Assembly (NCBI GenBank): GCA_022478985.1
Contig: JAKSZP010009472.1
Location: 53,517 to 117,516, forward strand
Direction: 5' to 3'
DNA length: 64,000 bases
Source: Massospora cicadina
Taxonomy: Eukaryota; Entomophthoromycota; Entomophthoromycetes; Entomophthorales; Entomophthoraceae
Part shown: positions 23,742 through 35,617 of the stretch, piece after piece
How positions within the stretch are numbered: position 1 is the first letter of the stretch
How the letters are laid out: every line of letters starts with the position of its first letter
Made by a program: the position numbers and the translations under genes
The notes under the pieces: model-generated
Database searches by the model: none
Seen by the model: only the letters and a program-made list of their open reading frames with translations
What the model was told of the DNA's origin: nothing

Positions 23742-25484
23742 TGTAATGATTGAGTTCAGCTTGATTATTGCATTTTGACTCAAATTCAGATTTTTTGAAT
23801 CTAAGTCAAATCATTTTAAAAATGTTTTGGTTCAGTCGGTTTTGGGCATGAGTTGTGTCTCACCCAAATTGTAGATTAGACTCATATGAGCCTAATCAAT
23901 GATTCAGGTGAGACCCCTGAAGGGCAGCCATTAAAAGGTGCACCCGCCAATTCTGAAAGCTTACTTTGGAATTCTACCCCTAGCTTTCCCTCATGGGGAG
24001 CATTATTGATTGCTCCCAGATGAGATCTGTTCAGCGGGCCCTTTTTATCTCCAGAATAGAGATAAAGGTTGTTTTGGGGTTAGCATACCTCACTTACCTG
24101 TTGGTCTTTTTTGGGTATCTGGTTTTGAGGAGCTTTCACGTGGTTGAGTTGGACCAACCACTATTCAAACTTTGCATAACTACTCAATGTAGGAATATTT
24201 GGCATAGTCAGCGCCCCAAACCTCTCCTACTCGAAGTTAGTCTGCTTTGATGATGATGCCTTCTCCAAAGCATCATTTATTATATGGCAGTCGGAAACTA
24301 AGATTTTCAAACTGTCACATAATTCTGAAGTTAAATGTGTGACACAGGCCTCCAATCTTCAGTTTGGCCAGCCTCAGTGGTCACTTGGTCCCATTTGTCA
24401 AGGAACCAGCACCAGTGGGAGCCAGTGACTGATGGCCAACCCTGGAACATAAGTGAGCATCAGCTGAAAATCCTGGTAGGGCCTCCACTTACCAGGTATT
24501 CAGTTGGCACTGAGGGACCTGTCTCAGCAGGACTCCCTCACCAACGGATGGTCCACCTGGAAAGGTGATGGCCATCCAGCCACACTGAACCACACGCTCC
24601 TCTTGTGCTTCTGTTGGAGAAAGTGCCTTCCTGGTCGGGATGGGAATACCATCACTAACAGGAGCCTGGGAGGGTGCAACACAGCCACATTCTGGGCATG
24701 CATCCTTGTGCCAGGTGGGCTAATCCCGGCAGCACAGTCCCAATTCACCCTCACAATTTGTCTTTTTCCCTTGAGGGGCCCAGTGTTTCTCCAGGATAAG
24801 TTTCCTGGGGCCTGAGGTAACTCACCCAGGAAGCCCTCATTGCGGTGGCCTCCCACTGTGATGCCTCTCTTCAGAGAGGGGCCTTTCTTTAGTGGGGGCT
24901 AATTTAATGATCAAGTTCATCTCAATTGTTGCATTTTTGACTTAAATTCAGATATTCTGAATCTGAGTCAAATTGTTTTAAAAAGGTTTTGGTTTGGTAA
25001 GTTTTGGGCACTTAGTTGTGCCTCGCCAAAATTAAAGATTAGGCTCATACAAGCCTAATCAATGATTCAGGTGAGACCCCTGAAGGGCAGCCATTAATAG
25101 GCGTGCCCACCAATTCCAAAAGCTTACTTAAGAATTCTACTCCTAGCTTTCTCTCCTGGGGAGCATTGTTGGTTGCTCCCCAGATGAGCTCTGTTTGGTG
25201 GGCCCTTTTTATCTCCAGAATAAAAATAAAGGTTTTTTTGGGGTTAAGATACCTCGCTTACCTGTTGGTCTTTTTTGGGTATCCAGTTTTGAGGAGCTTT
25301 CATGTGTTTGGGTCAGACCTACCACTATTCAAACTTTGATTAACTACTCAATGTAGAAATATTTGGCACTGTCAGTGCCCCAAACCTCTCCCTACCCGAA
25401 GTTATTCTGCTTTGGTGCTGCTGCCTGTGCCAAAGCATTATTTATTATATGGCAGTTGGAAACTGGGATTTTCCAACTGTTACA
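23742..25484 (+). mobile_element. TRIM-like LTR element T1
   Basis: 1743-bp element: LTR 23742-24319 (578 bp), internal 24320-24902 (583 bp), LTR 24903-25484 (582 bp). A perfect target duplication AAATT lies at 23737-23741 and 25485-25489. The LTR ends are TGTAATGA...TGTYACA; the 3' LTR start has decayed to TTTAATGA. A purine-rich stretch AGTGGGGGCTAA precedes the 3' LTR, giving plus orientation. The internal region is GC-rich compared with the LTRs and codes for nothing recognisable; overlapping frames on both strands are most likely chance. The size and lack of genes match terminal-repeat retrotransposons in miniature. Confidence 0.88.
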
Positions 25485-25489
25485 AAATT

Positions 25490-25829
25490 AAGTCCATGGT
25501 AATTAATGAACACCTTAATCTCCAGTACAACATTAATTTCTAAAGATTATTTGGCCTTTATTTCTGTAATTACACAAATCTGCTGCCTGAATATTTAGGT
25601 TAGTAATTAGATAACTTTACGTATCACTCAAAACAATCACAATTGAACTAAATCTAACTTGGCTTGACATTACTTTCTAAGCCCCCAAGGTCAGGTCATT
25701 GAATTGAGTTAATGGGATTTATTGGTGCCTAGCACCCCCCCTTTTTGAAAATCCTCAGGTAAATGTATCATCATGAGAACCCTTCCCTTTTCATATAACC
25801 CAGACAAAATTGTAACGCATTAATCAATC
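25490..25829. other. Spacer between T1 and G3
   Basis: AT-rich, no frame or motif recognised. Confidence 0.4.
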
Positions 25830-25834
25830 CTATT

Positions 25835-26545
25835 TGTTGGAATTGGGGAATGGTGTATTCTCGCTGATGAAAATTTGCCCCAGATTTCAACAAATTACAG
25901 GAAAATTTGCATCTCTACTTCTGAAGTAACGCAAAGGGGACTTTTATCGCTAGTTGTAATAATAAAACTTTATAAATTAATACTAAAAAGTTGATTTTTT
26001 ATAGTTTTATTGGTGTCAGTGAGGAAATAAAAAGTGAACCCTCTTAATAAGTTATTGTTAATATTTATACATAGAGGCTCGAAGTTTTGATGGTTTAATA
26101 ACGTCTGAATTTGAGATATTGGGATATGACCTATTGGATTGGTTGAGACTCGCCTCGCTTCAATGCAAGGGCAGATGGGGAAGTGACAACTGGGAAAATA
26201 CCTGTGAGGAAGGGACTTTATATATAATCCAATCAGAAGGCAGAAAATACTTTCGCTTTGTTGGACCCACTCTGACCCTATAAAAGGGGCTGGACTTCAT
26301 GGTGTAGCTTGAATAAGAGTAGTTTTCTGACAAGTAGGTACCTCCAAATGGCTCTCTTGGTTCCGCCAATGATTTGTGAATATCCTTCTACCCAAACTTG
26401 AGCTTTTTGGCTAAAGTTATTATTAAAAGTATTGATCCAAGATAAAGGGTTCCACCAAAAATTGGCCAGGGTCTTTTGGCCAATTTTATTTAATTTGAAA
26501 CCTGAATAACTCTTTATACACCATCAGACTTGTAATTTTCTGACA
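25835..26545 (-). repeat. G3 3' LTR
   Basis: 711-bp LTR; plus strand begins TGTTGGAATTGGGG and ends TTCTGACA; aligns with 35430-35617 plus 36661-37183. Confidence 0.9.
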
Positions 26546-26738
26546 TCAGTCCCTTCAAGTGTGTTTGGGGAAAAATAAGGCCACAAGAATTGTCCATGAA
26601 CTCAGTTGATAGTAACTCCTGAAGCAAGGGATTTGATGTAGCACTCCTCCCCTTGCTTGTAAGTGACTACAAAAGGTCTCTCCAAAATAGACCTGAATTT
26701 TTCACTTCTAGAGGTGATACAATTGTGGTAGTAAAGCA

Positions 26739-27480
26739 CTAAGTCAGATACTTGTAAGGAAGGAAGGAAGGAAGAGGGAACCGGAGCTCATTAGTGGCTT
26801 GATCCTCAATTGTGGCAGTTTTGGCTAAATTAGTCATAGCCTCTGATTGCAACTGAATGATAAGCTGAGCCACCTTCTTTATGAATTGCTCAGTGTCAGT
26901 CCTATCAGTGAAAATGTCTTTGTCTAATGATGCTGGCATCCCAGGTTCCCGTCCACACAACACATGGAAAGGAGACATCTTAAGGATCTTTTGGTAACTG
27001 ATATGTTAGCCCTTTGAGGGCACTTGGTAATTACTGGTCCCAGTAAAGGGGGTCTGAAGTGGCCATTTTCCATAATATAGAGACCGGGGTCCCATTGACT
27101 CTTTCCACGGTACCATTGGTCAAAGGGTTGTAGGGGGAAGAAATGAGCTGTTGAGTGCTCATGGAGGTAGCAAGGATCTTTACCACTCGAGATGTGAAGT
27201 TTTTACAATTATCACAGAGCAGAACTTGGGGGCAACCATGTTTAGTAAAGATATACTGGTTGAGGAAAGTGGCTGTGGCTTTAGCCATCTGAGCTGGGGG
27301 AGCCAAAGCCTCAGCCCATTTAGTAAAGTGATCAATCCCTACCAAGATATATTAATTTCAACCCTTAATTTGGGGTAAAGGGCCAACTACATCTAGGCTT
27401 ATGGTGTGAAGGGCTGTTGAGGAATGGTAGGTTGATATTGATACTTGCTTTTAAATCTGCATTTGCTTTTTGCATGTCAA
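26739..27480 (-). pseudogene. G3 integrase core and C-terminal part
   Basis: The frame 27345-27031 keeps the full DDE triad pattern: GIDHFTKW (first Asp), LLCDNCKNF (second Asp, DNG changed to DNC) and GTVERVNG (Glu). It continues at 26978-26739 with FHVLCGREPGMP, the PFELLYGREP-type block downstream of the core. Upstream, 27480-27360 holds the CX2C half of the zinc domain (MTCLTCKK) and a SLDVVGPLP block. The HH half lies at about 28470-28336, separated by the solo LTR. The core is among the best kept mobile-element domains in the window, but flanking frames are broken. It would join element cDNA to host DNA in the nucleus. Confidence 0.85.
26756..26777. repeat. AAGG microsatellite
   Basis: About five tandem AAGG units within the integrase remnant. 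Confidence 0.8.
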
Positions 27481-27483
27481 ACA

Positions 27484-28330
27484 TGTCATGGTTAAATGAA
27501 ATCAGTGGGGACCAACCCTAAGGATAAGGCTGGGCGACAGGAGGCCCAGAAGGTGAAGCTTCAGGCCCTCCCTGACCTCAGGCACACACTAGACCAACGC
27601 TGGGTACAATCTAAATATGCCCAGGTTGGTTTTAGTGAAGTGCAGAACGCCCAGCCCCTTTTGTCAGCCCAAGCGTTAAAATGAACAGTTTGTTCAATTA
27701 ATACAATGGTACCATTCAGTTGATTGAGGAACGGGGGTTTGAAACCCATTCCATTTACAAAACTACACGTTTGGATCAGATCCAACTTCAATCAACTACT
27801 CAAGTGAAGTCAGTTTCAGTGTATACTATCAATGTGGATGGTAGTGTTTGCCTATTGGTGGATCAGTGATTGGGCTCACTTCAGCAAACTTTGAAATTTC
27901 CTCAATGAAGTTTAAATCTGTTTCTCGTGACCAACATTCCTTGTTGATTGACTTTCCCAATAAACCTTTCCCGTTTTCCTGTTTTACTTATGTTTTCTTT
28001 AATGATCCTGTGTGCAGACCTCTTTGAGGAGGTTTCATGCTACATTTACCCTACCATTTTACATATGATCTGGTTAGCCTCTGGTGCACCGTTGATTCGC
28101 CCAAGTTCCCTCCAGCCTGGGATGCTTACCCCTTTCCCCTTTGTGCACCACGTCATTTTTGGTGTGGTATTTTTAATAATGGTCGCACTATTTCCCTTAA
28201 GTTATTATTGCTCCAGTACCCTCTACTGTGCTCTAGTAACTGTGGTATTTATGGCTAGTTTCCATGCATTGGACTGTGCATCAAGCACCACCATGCTGAA
28301 AACAGGAGAGTTATAGACACTCTCCTTACA
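27484..28330 (+). mobile_element. Solo LTR, copy 1 (inside G3)
   Basis: 847-bp sequence with ends TGTCATGG...CTTACA and a perfect 5-bp target duplication AAACA (27479-27483, 28331-28335). It is related along its length to 53841-54696 and 60066-60958; shared blocks include GGCCCAGAAGGTGAAGCTTC, CAACATTCCTTGTTG and AGAGTTATAGACACTCT. TG...CA ends, a 5-bp duplication and the absence of internal sequence mark it as a solo LTR left by LTR-LTR recombination. It splits the integrase zinc domain. Confidence 0.88.
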
Positions 28331-28739
28331 AAACAGGCGTCCAGGACTTCGATGATGGTCTTCATGATTCCCTCTCAGTAGTAGCATTCTTTCGCCCACT
28401 CATAAATTTTCCACACTCTGCTATGCCCTAGGAGGGCATGAGACTCCATAATTACAGGTACTCGCTCTGAGGGTCGGAGGTAGGGTAATCAGTTTACCCC
28501 TACTTTCTTGTATAAATTCCCATTATCCACCTTAGTGTTATGGGAATGTTGAGCTAGCATCTTCTGGATGGGTTCATCCTCATCCTCCCAAGCATCAGGG
28601 GTCATTATGAGGTCATGTAGCCTCTCTGCTTCACTATTATCTAAGTGAAGGATGGGGCCAAGTCAATACAACGACATCGATGTGGCTTGTCCCAGCTTGG
28701 TGCTCAATGGTCATGTTATAGTTCTGGAGCTTCAAAGCC

Positions 28740-29447
28740 CAGCGTGCCAACCGCTCAGTGGATAATTCATACACTGTAACCACTTTAAAGAGGCGTGGTC
28801 AGTAACCACTTTAAACGAAGTCCCATATAATAAAGGTGGTAATATATAACAGTGAGCAAAATGGCCAAGCACTCCTTCTCAGTGACACTATAGTTGCGTT
28901 CTGCCTTAGAAAGCATCTTGCTGAAGTATAAAAATGAGTTGATCAGCCACATGCTCATCCAGTTGAGCCAAGATAGCTCCAACTGCATAGTCATAGGCAT
29001 CAGTAAACAGCACGAAGTGTTTACTATAATCAGGGTGGCATAGGATTGGCCATCGCTGCAGCAGCTTTTTTAACGTTTCAAAGCAGCCTGTTGTTCCACA
29101 TTCCAATGGAAAGGGGTGTTCTTATCTAAAAGGCGTACAAGGGGCTCATTGAGCTGAGAGAATTTGGGGATGAATTGATGGTAATATCCCATCATGCCCA
29201 AAAACACTTGAATATTGTGGAGGGTTTTGGGGGCAAGAATCTTGTACATCGCCTCAAGCTTATAATGGAGAGGCGGGATCTCATCTATGGAGATGGTGTA
29301 GCCCAGAAAACTCAACTTTTGGAAAAAAGTACACTTGGAGGGATTTAACTTAATGTGAGAGGCCCGCGAGTGTTGGAAAACTTCCTTTAAGTTAGAAAGG
29401 TGCTCATTGAACGTTTGGGAAAAAGATGATATTGTAAAGATAAACAA
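28740..29447 (-). pseudogene. G3 RT C-terminal part and RNase H
   Basis: 29447-29070 carries the RT thumb side: TFNEHLSNLKEVFQ, LNPSKCTFF, FLGYTIS and FLGMMGYYHQFIP, in the usual gypsy order. Just upstream the catalytic YLDD box is replaced: the minus strand reads VYLYNIIFF near 29430-29460. 29106-28906 and 29000-28785 hold RNase H, with FVLFTDAYDYAVGAILAQLD (the TDAS...GAVL block) and then YSVTEKECLAI. Dead because the YxDD aspartates are gone. Confidence 0.85.
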
Positions 29448-29459
29448 TTACGCAACTAA

Positions 29460-30237
29460 GCTTCAAATCCTGCAAGATATGGTCCATGGCTCTCTGAAAA
29501 GTTGTGGGCACATTGCACAACTCTTGTGGTAGTCAGGTAGGTTGGAAGAGATACTCACTGCAGATAAGTGCACACTTTTCTGGTCTTGTAGAGAAAGGTC
29601 CATCTGCCAGTATCCGCTAGCCAAGTCCATGGTGGAAAAAAACTTGAACCCAGAGAGTTGACCGGAGAGTCTTCAATTCATGGGATTGGGTAGCTGTCTT
29701 TCTTAGCAAGGTTGTTAAGTTTGTGTAATCCATAACTACCTGATGCCCACCATTCTTCTTTTTATGAACAATAGCAGAGATGATCAAGGGCTTTGAGAAG
29801 GCACCAGAAGCCCCGCATCCAGTAACTGTTTAAGCTCCATCCTCATCTGGAGATCCTCAACTTTTAATTTCTGATAAGGCTTGGATTGAATAGCCTTGGC
29901 ATCACCAACATCAATGGTATGAGCCCAACCCTTCATATGCTCATAGTCAGTATCAGAATTGGAGAAAATGTCACTATATGACTACAATAAAGAATGAACT
30001 TTATTAAGCTCAGTGGGAGTTAGAGCATTAAAAATTTGGACATTGGGAAAAGAGCATATCATTTGGTCAGTGGGTAGTCCCATATCTAGCATAGAACCAA
30101 TATAATATACTTGGTCTTTGTCCTCAATTGGAACCAGCAGGGCTTTTCCAATCTCCTGATGCTTTTTTACAACCATTCCTTGTTAGTGTATTTTCTCAGC
30201 AGAAGACTAATAGATTGCTGGTAGGTAGGGTCTAGGA
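29460..30237 (-). pseudogene. G3 RT N-terminal part
   Basis: Minus-strand pieces include the fragment 30176-29982 and, near 29640, MDLASGYWQMDL (first catalytic Asp block). Frameshifts separate them. The element is interrupted upstream at 30237 by T2 (TAGGA duplication) and resumes with protease beyond 33153. Confidence 0.65.
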
Positions 30238-30968
30238 TGTAACAATCGCAATTGCACATTAATCCCATATGGTTGGGAATTATGAGATTCGTGTGTGTCA
30301 ATAGTTGCAATTCCGTTATTCTGAGTAGGATTCTCCTATTCAGGTCAATAACAGAATATATTTAAATAAATCGGTTCACCTGATTGGTTTTTTGTTCTAA
30401 GAGGTTCCCCTCCATTTCTCTGCAAAGTTGCCTGGTTGCCATCAATTCAGGAGGCTTTTGCGCCCCTCATTACCCACAGTTCTTCTAGCCTTTTTTGGAA
30501 GTATTTTAAAGTGAGTTCAAATCCCGTTGGGCCCTCACTTTGGAATTCTATTAAAACTTCAAGTTCACCTCTTCCAATAAAGGCCACTTTATGCTAATTT
30601 GTTTTATTGAAATTTAATTTATTTAATGCAAGTTATGGGCCAGCAGATGGCAGGGCTCCAGGAAAAGGGGGTGGATGCACTGGGCTCCTTTTTGGAGACC
30701 TTGCCCTGGTTGGCAAAGCCAGAGTGGCCCAATGCAACAGAGGCTGGTTAGCCGCACCTCAGCCCATTGACCCCATAAGCAGATAGAGGTTTCAGGAGGG
30801 ACCTCTGCCTGGGGTCCGAGGTGACAGAGGCTTTGCACTGCACCTCGGCACAGCATGCTCAGCAAGGCCATCCAATTGGACAGGACCAATCGGAGTTGGT
30901 ATGGCCACATTTGGGGGTGAGTGGTGTAGGGCCAGTGAGGACTGGGCCTTAGGAGCCCAGTCTTGACA
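30238..30968. repeat. T2 LTR 1
   Basis: 731-bp repeat, TGTAACAATC...TCTTGACA. Confidence 0.9.
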
Positions 30969-31328
30969 TAATTCCAAAGTCACCATTCTTTGGCGGGCTG
31001 TGCTTTCAGGCAGCCCGCAAGATGGCTGCAGTCAATGTCTCAAGCATTGCCACATGCTATCAGTCCCTTTTGTTGGTTTGTGGGGCCTTCCAGCGAAGGG
31101 GATGAGGAGCTTGGAGGTGGGCCAGACTTCTGGCGGTTGATGGCCTCTTGTGCCCGCCAGGAGACTTCCAGAGAACCCATTGATTTGATCTGGGGGCTCT
31201 GGATTTCTGGTCGATACCCCAAGCTGCTCACAAAAAAGGTCCTCTGTCAAAAAGTCGTTGGTTGCTGCACGCTTGCCTTGCCAGTTCAGGTCCAAGTCTG
31301 CCAGTATTTCCTTTTTAGTAAAAGGTAG

Positions 31329-32058
31329 TGTAACGATTGTGATTGCACATGAATCCCATAAGGTTGGGAATTATGAGATTAATGTGTGTCAATAGCTGCA
31401 ATTCCATTATTCCAAGTAGGATTCTCCTATTTGGGTCAATAACGGAATAAATTTAAATAAATCAGTTCACCTAATTGATTGTTTTTTCTGAGGTTCCCCT
31501 CCATTTCTCTGCCAAGTTGCCTGGTTGCCATCAATTCAGGAGGCTTTTGCGCCCCTCATTACCCACAGTTCTTCTAGCCTTTTTTTTAGTATTTTAAAGT
31601 GAGTTCAAAGCCCATTGGGCCCTCACTTTGGAATTCTATTTTAACTTCAAGTTCACCTCTTCCAATAAAGGCCGCTTTTTACTAATTTGTTTTATTAAAA
31701 TTTAATTTATTTAATGCAAGTTATGGGCCAGCAGATGGCAGGGCTCCAGGAAAAGGGGGTGGATGCACTGGGCTCCTTTTTGGAGGCCTTGCCCTGGTTG
31801 GTGGAGCCAGAGTGGCCTGATGCAACAGAGGCCAGTTAGCCACACCTCAGCCCATTTACCCTGTGAGCGGATAGAGGTTTTGGGAGGGACCTCTGCCTGG
31901 GGTCTGAGGTGACAGAGGCTGGTGCACCGCACCTCAGCACAGCATGCCCAGCAAGGCCGTCCAATTGGACAGGACTAATTGGAGTTGGTTTGGCCACATT
32001 TGGGGGTGAGTGGTGTAGGGCCAGTGGTGGACTGGGCCTTGGGAGCCCAGTCTTGACA
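31329..32058. repeat. T2 LTR 2
   Basis: 730-bp repeat in the middle of the array; same ends as LTR 1 and 3. Confidence 0.9.
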
Positions 32059-32419
32059 TAATTCCAAAGTCACCCTTCTTTGGTGGGCTGTGCTTTCAGG
32101 CAGCCCGCAAGATGGCCGCAGTCAATGTCCCAAGCATTGCCACATGCTATCAGTCCTTTTTGTTGGTTTGTGGGGCCTTCCAGCGAAGGGGATGAGGAGC
32201 TTGGGGGTGGGCCAGACTTCTGGCGGTTGATGGCCTCTTGTGCCCGCCAGGAGACCTCCAGAGAACCCGTTGATTTGATCCAGGGGCTCTGGATTTCGGG
32301 TCAATACCCCAAGCTGCTCACAAAAAAGGTCCTCTCTCAAAAAAGTCGTTGGTTGCTGCACGCCTGCCTTGCCAGTTCAGGTCCAATTCTGTCAGTATTT
32401 CCTTTTTAGTAAAAGGTAG

Positions 32420-33148
32420 TGTAACAATTGTGATTGCACATGAATCCCATAAGGTTGAGAATTATGAGATTCATGTGTGTCAATAGTTGCAATTCCATTA
32501 TTCCAAGTAGGATTCTCCTATTTGGGTCAATAACGGAATAAATTTAAATTAATCAGTTCACCTGATTGGTTGTTTGTTCTGAGGCTCCCCTCCATTTCTC
32601 CGCCAAGTTGCCTGGTTGCCATCAATTCAGGAGGCTTTTGCACCCCTCATTACCCACAATTCTTCTAGCCTTTTTGGAAGTATTTTAAAGTGAGTTCAAA
32701 GTCTGTTGGGCCCTCACTTTGGAATTATATTCCAACTTTAAGTTCACCTCTTCCAATAAAGGCCACTTTTTGCTAATTTGTTATATTAAAATTTAATTTA
32801 TTTAATGCGAGTTATGGGCCAGCAGATGGCGGGGCTCCAGAAAAGGGGGTGGATGCGCTGGGCTCCTTTTTGGAGGCCTTGCCCTGGTTGGCGGAGCCAG
32901 AGTGGCCTGATGCGACAGAGGCCAGTTAGCCACACCTCAGCCCATTGACCCTGTGAGCGGATAGAGGTTTTGGGAGGGACCTCTGCCTGGGGTCCGAGGT
33001 GACAGAGGCTGGTGCACCGCACCTCAGCACAGCGTGCTCAGCAAGGCCATCCAATTGGACAGGACCAATCAGAGTTGGTATGGCCACATTTGGGGGTGAG
33101 TGGTGTAGGGCCGGTGGTGGACTGGGCCTTGGGATCCCAGTCTTGACA
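32420..33148. repeat. T2 LTR 3
   Basis: 729-bp repeat ending CTTGACA, followed by TAGGA. Confidence 0.9.
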
Positions 33149-33419
33149 TAGGATACCTGGCAACACCTGGGGTTCCAAAGGGCTTATTCCATCAATGCTT
33201 GTTATGTGCAGAAGGCAGTTGTGGGGATTTGCATAGTAATCTTGGTGCTTATCACCTTTTATTCACCTGCTTTGACTACTATCTCTTCTGACACATACAA
33301 GGAAATGCCCTTTGAAAAATCTATGGTGTGAGGAAGCTTTTTTATGTTTCTGCCCAACGTGGTATAAGAAACGTTTGAGGGCAGAGGAAAAGTACTAAAT
33401 GACACAGGTGTATTCCTTT

Positions 33420-33800
33420 TTCTTGAGCTCAACGTAGTTATACTAGGGGAACTTCATAATTTAGAAGAGAGAGAAACCCCTGTTTCATATTGATGATTCC
33501 ATCATACTCAATCATAAATTAAGTGCCAATTAGTAGGTCATATGCATTTATTGTTTAATGCCACAGCAGGGGCAGCCAGTAGGAGTTTCCCAATTTATAT
33601 GGGTAGAGAATAGTAGGCTCCAATAGCTCACAAATTGTTAGGCCCTAAAGTTCCAAACTCTTGCAAATAGCCCAGGTCAGGCTCCAACTTAATTTTATTG
33701 ATGAGCTTCAAAGAGATTACATTCACTGGTGCACCCATATCAAGGATGTCTAGAACTCACACCTTACTAATGACAACCTCTACCTTGGTTATTGTGCTAC
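33420..33800 (-). pseudogene. G3 aspartic protease remnant
   Basis: Minus strand from about 33785: VEVVISKV, stop, VLDILDMGAPVNVISLKL, matching the DTG(S/A)P active-site block of G2 with Thr replaced by Met. A degraded YDLLIGT-like flap block follows near 33530. Several stops. Confidence 0.7.
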
Positions 33801-35429
33801 CAAAAGTAGGGGAGGGCGAGAACCTCCTTCAAACGTAGAGAGGAGCTAAGGCGTTGGGCCATCTCAGGGTATTTATCTTTTATAGATAGAAGGGTATGAA
33901 CCTGCTGGGTAGATTGGATCACTATACCAATAAGCTGATCAGCATCACTGGCAGTATCAATCACCTCTGAAAGCCTCAACAACTGTTGAAGATAGGTTTG
34001 TCATGCAATCATAGCCATCCAATTCTTTCTGGCCTCAGCCTAGCCAGAATCTGCACTTCCACGGGAGCTCCCAAGACATAATAGCCCACACCTTCACCAC
34101 CCCCTTCATACTTGTCATCAGAGGGATTATCAATGCACCTCAACAAGTTGCTAAGAGGGGGCTGAGAAACTGGCTTAATCTCCTCACAGGGAGGGCTTTT
34201 TTGCGCTCATCTACCCTTTTAGTTTTTGAAGGGAGCATTGTAGCAGCACCAACTTTTTTGGCCACTGGAGAAGAACCCTTAGGTTGCTAGTTTGGAGGAG
34301 ATAACGTCATGGAGGTGGATACTTTAACTATGCCAGCTTTGGGTTGATCAGCTGCTGTGTGATTTTTTGAAATGAGTGGTCTAGCTTTGGTGACCTGGTC
34401 ATTTAACCCATTGTTAGTGGGGGTGAATGGCACATAAGAAAGGGTTTAGGCTTGGAAGCCACGTGGAGAGGCTCTTTGGCTGACAAAGGAGGATCTTGGT
34501 GGCGAGGTGGGGGCAGAGAGCGCTGCTCTATTGACAATGGTGCAATCTGACTTACAGGCTTGAGAGTCCCAGGTTGGTTGGTTGGAGGAAGATCAGGTTT
34601 GAGCTGCACCACAGGTGCTGGGCTTAGAGTAGTAACCAGAATAAGGTGGCCCATAGGGCTCATCATCACCTCCTGCAGTGGGGCTACAGTTGGGTAATCC
34701 TTAATGGTCAGAACCTGGGGGTTTGACCCAACACCTAAAGTAGCTTCAATGTTTTAAATATCTGCCACTTCCAGCAGTGCCTCCTTAATATCACAGTTAA
34801 TCTGGAGATGACATTTAATGGAGATAAGATCTGGGCTATAGGAGGGTGAGAAGCTAAGCCAGCTAGAATGGCCACAAGGGCATCATCAAGGAATAGAATT
34901 TTTACAAGTTATAGTGGCTGAGCTTCCCTATAGAACTTTTCAACAAATGAGATAAATTATCCCTTATTCATGATAAGGCACATGTAGGCCTGTTTTCTCC
35001 AACATAAACTTTAATTGAACCAAATTCTTCCACAAGGTCTTCCTTTACCTTTACCCAGGTGCAGAGTGTGGCTATATTGGGAACCATTATCTCTTGGGCC
35101 AGGCGACTCAAGCACAGGAGGCAGTACTTAATTCTCTGCTCATTGGTGGTTCCTTCCATAACATATTTATAAACATAGAGGAACAAGGCAATGCTACCCT
35201 CACCTGGGGTAAACTTGTCTCACAAAGGGGGTTTTTGAATCACTGGAGGGGCCCTATGAAAAGTGTGCTTTTCAAGCTTTTTGAGCTGAGCTAGAGCATT
35301 GGCAAGCTGTTGTTCCAATGCAGCTATTCCTGGGTTACAAGCAGTGGGGAGGCTAGAAGGGTCAATTCTCTCAACAGCCTCTATTTTAGTGGTTTTTGTG
35401 ATGTACTACCCTCTGTAGTGAGCATCACT
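33797..35429 (-). pseudogene. G3 gag remnant
   Basis: Located between the 5' LTR and protease. Open pieces: 35186-34968 (NEQRIKYCLLCLSRLAQEIM, then WVKVKEDLVEEFG, which resembles the gypsy gag capsid pattern of a helix followed by W..v...l...f), 34669-34403 (proline-rich linker) and 33982-33797. No zinc knuckle was seen. Confidence 0.6.
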
Positions 35430-35617
35430 TGTTGGAATTGGGAAAGGATATATGCTCACTAGTACAAATTTACCCCAGATTTCAACAAATTGCAGGAGAA
35501 ATTAAATCTTTACTGCTAAAATAATGTAAAGGGGGTTTTGTCATTAGTTAGAATAATGAAACTTTCTAAATTAATACTAAAAGTTGAGTTTTTATAGTTT
35601 TATTAGTGTCAGCGAGG

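Larger units (their letters stand above)
30238..33148. mobile_element. Tandem TRIM-like element T2: LTR-internal-LTR-internal-LTR
   Basis: Three LTRs of 731, 730 and 729 bp (30238-30968, 31329-32058, 32420-33148) alternate with two internal segments of 360 and 361 bp (30969-31328, 32059-32419). The whole array has a single 5-bp target duplication TAGGA (30233-30237, 33149-33153). LTR ends are TGTAAC...CTTGACA. All copies are very alike. Orientation is uncertain: no clear primer site, and an AGTAAAAGGTAG stretch before each downstream LTR could be a polypurine tract in plus orientation. The internal segments contain frames of 112 and 109 codons (30990-31328, 32080-32409) of unknown meaning. 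Confidence 0.9.

Noticed and set aside
24504..24856. Overlapping frames of 103 and 110 codons inside T1
   Set aside because: Open on both strands in GC-rich sequence with no recognisable motif; most likely chance.
26277..26294. CCCTATAAAAGGGGC as a plus-strand TATA box in the G3 LTR
   Set aside because: G3 coding is on the minus strand, where a TATATAAAGTCC box exists in both LTRs; kept only as a coincidence.
31032..31295. Minus-strand frames in the T2 internal segment as a gag-like gene
   Set aside because: No gag or knuckle pattern, and they mirror an equally open plus-strand frame.
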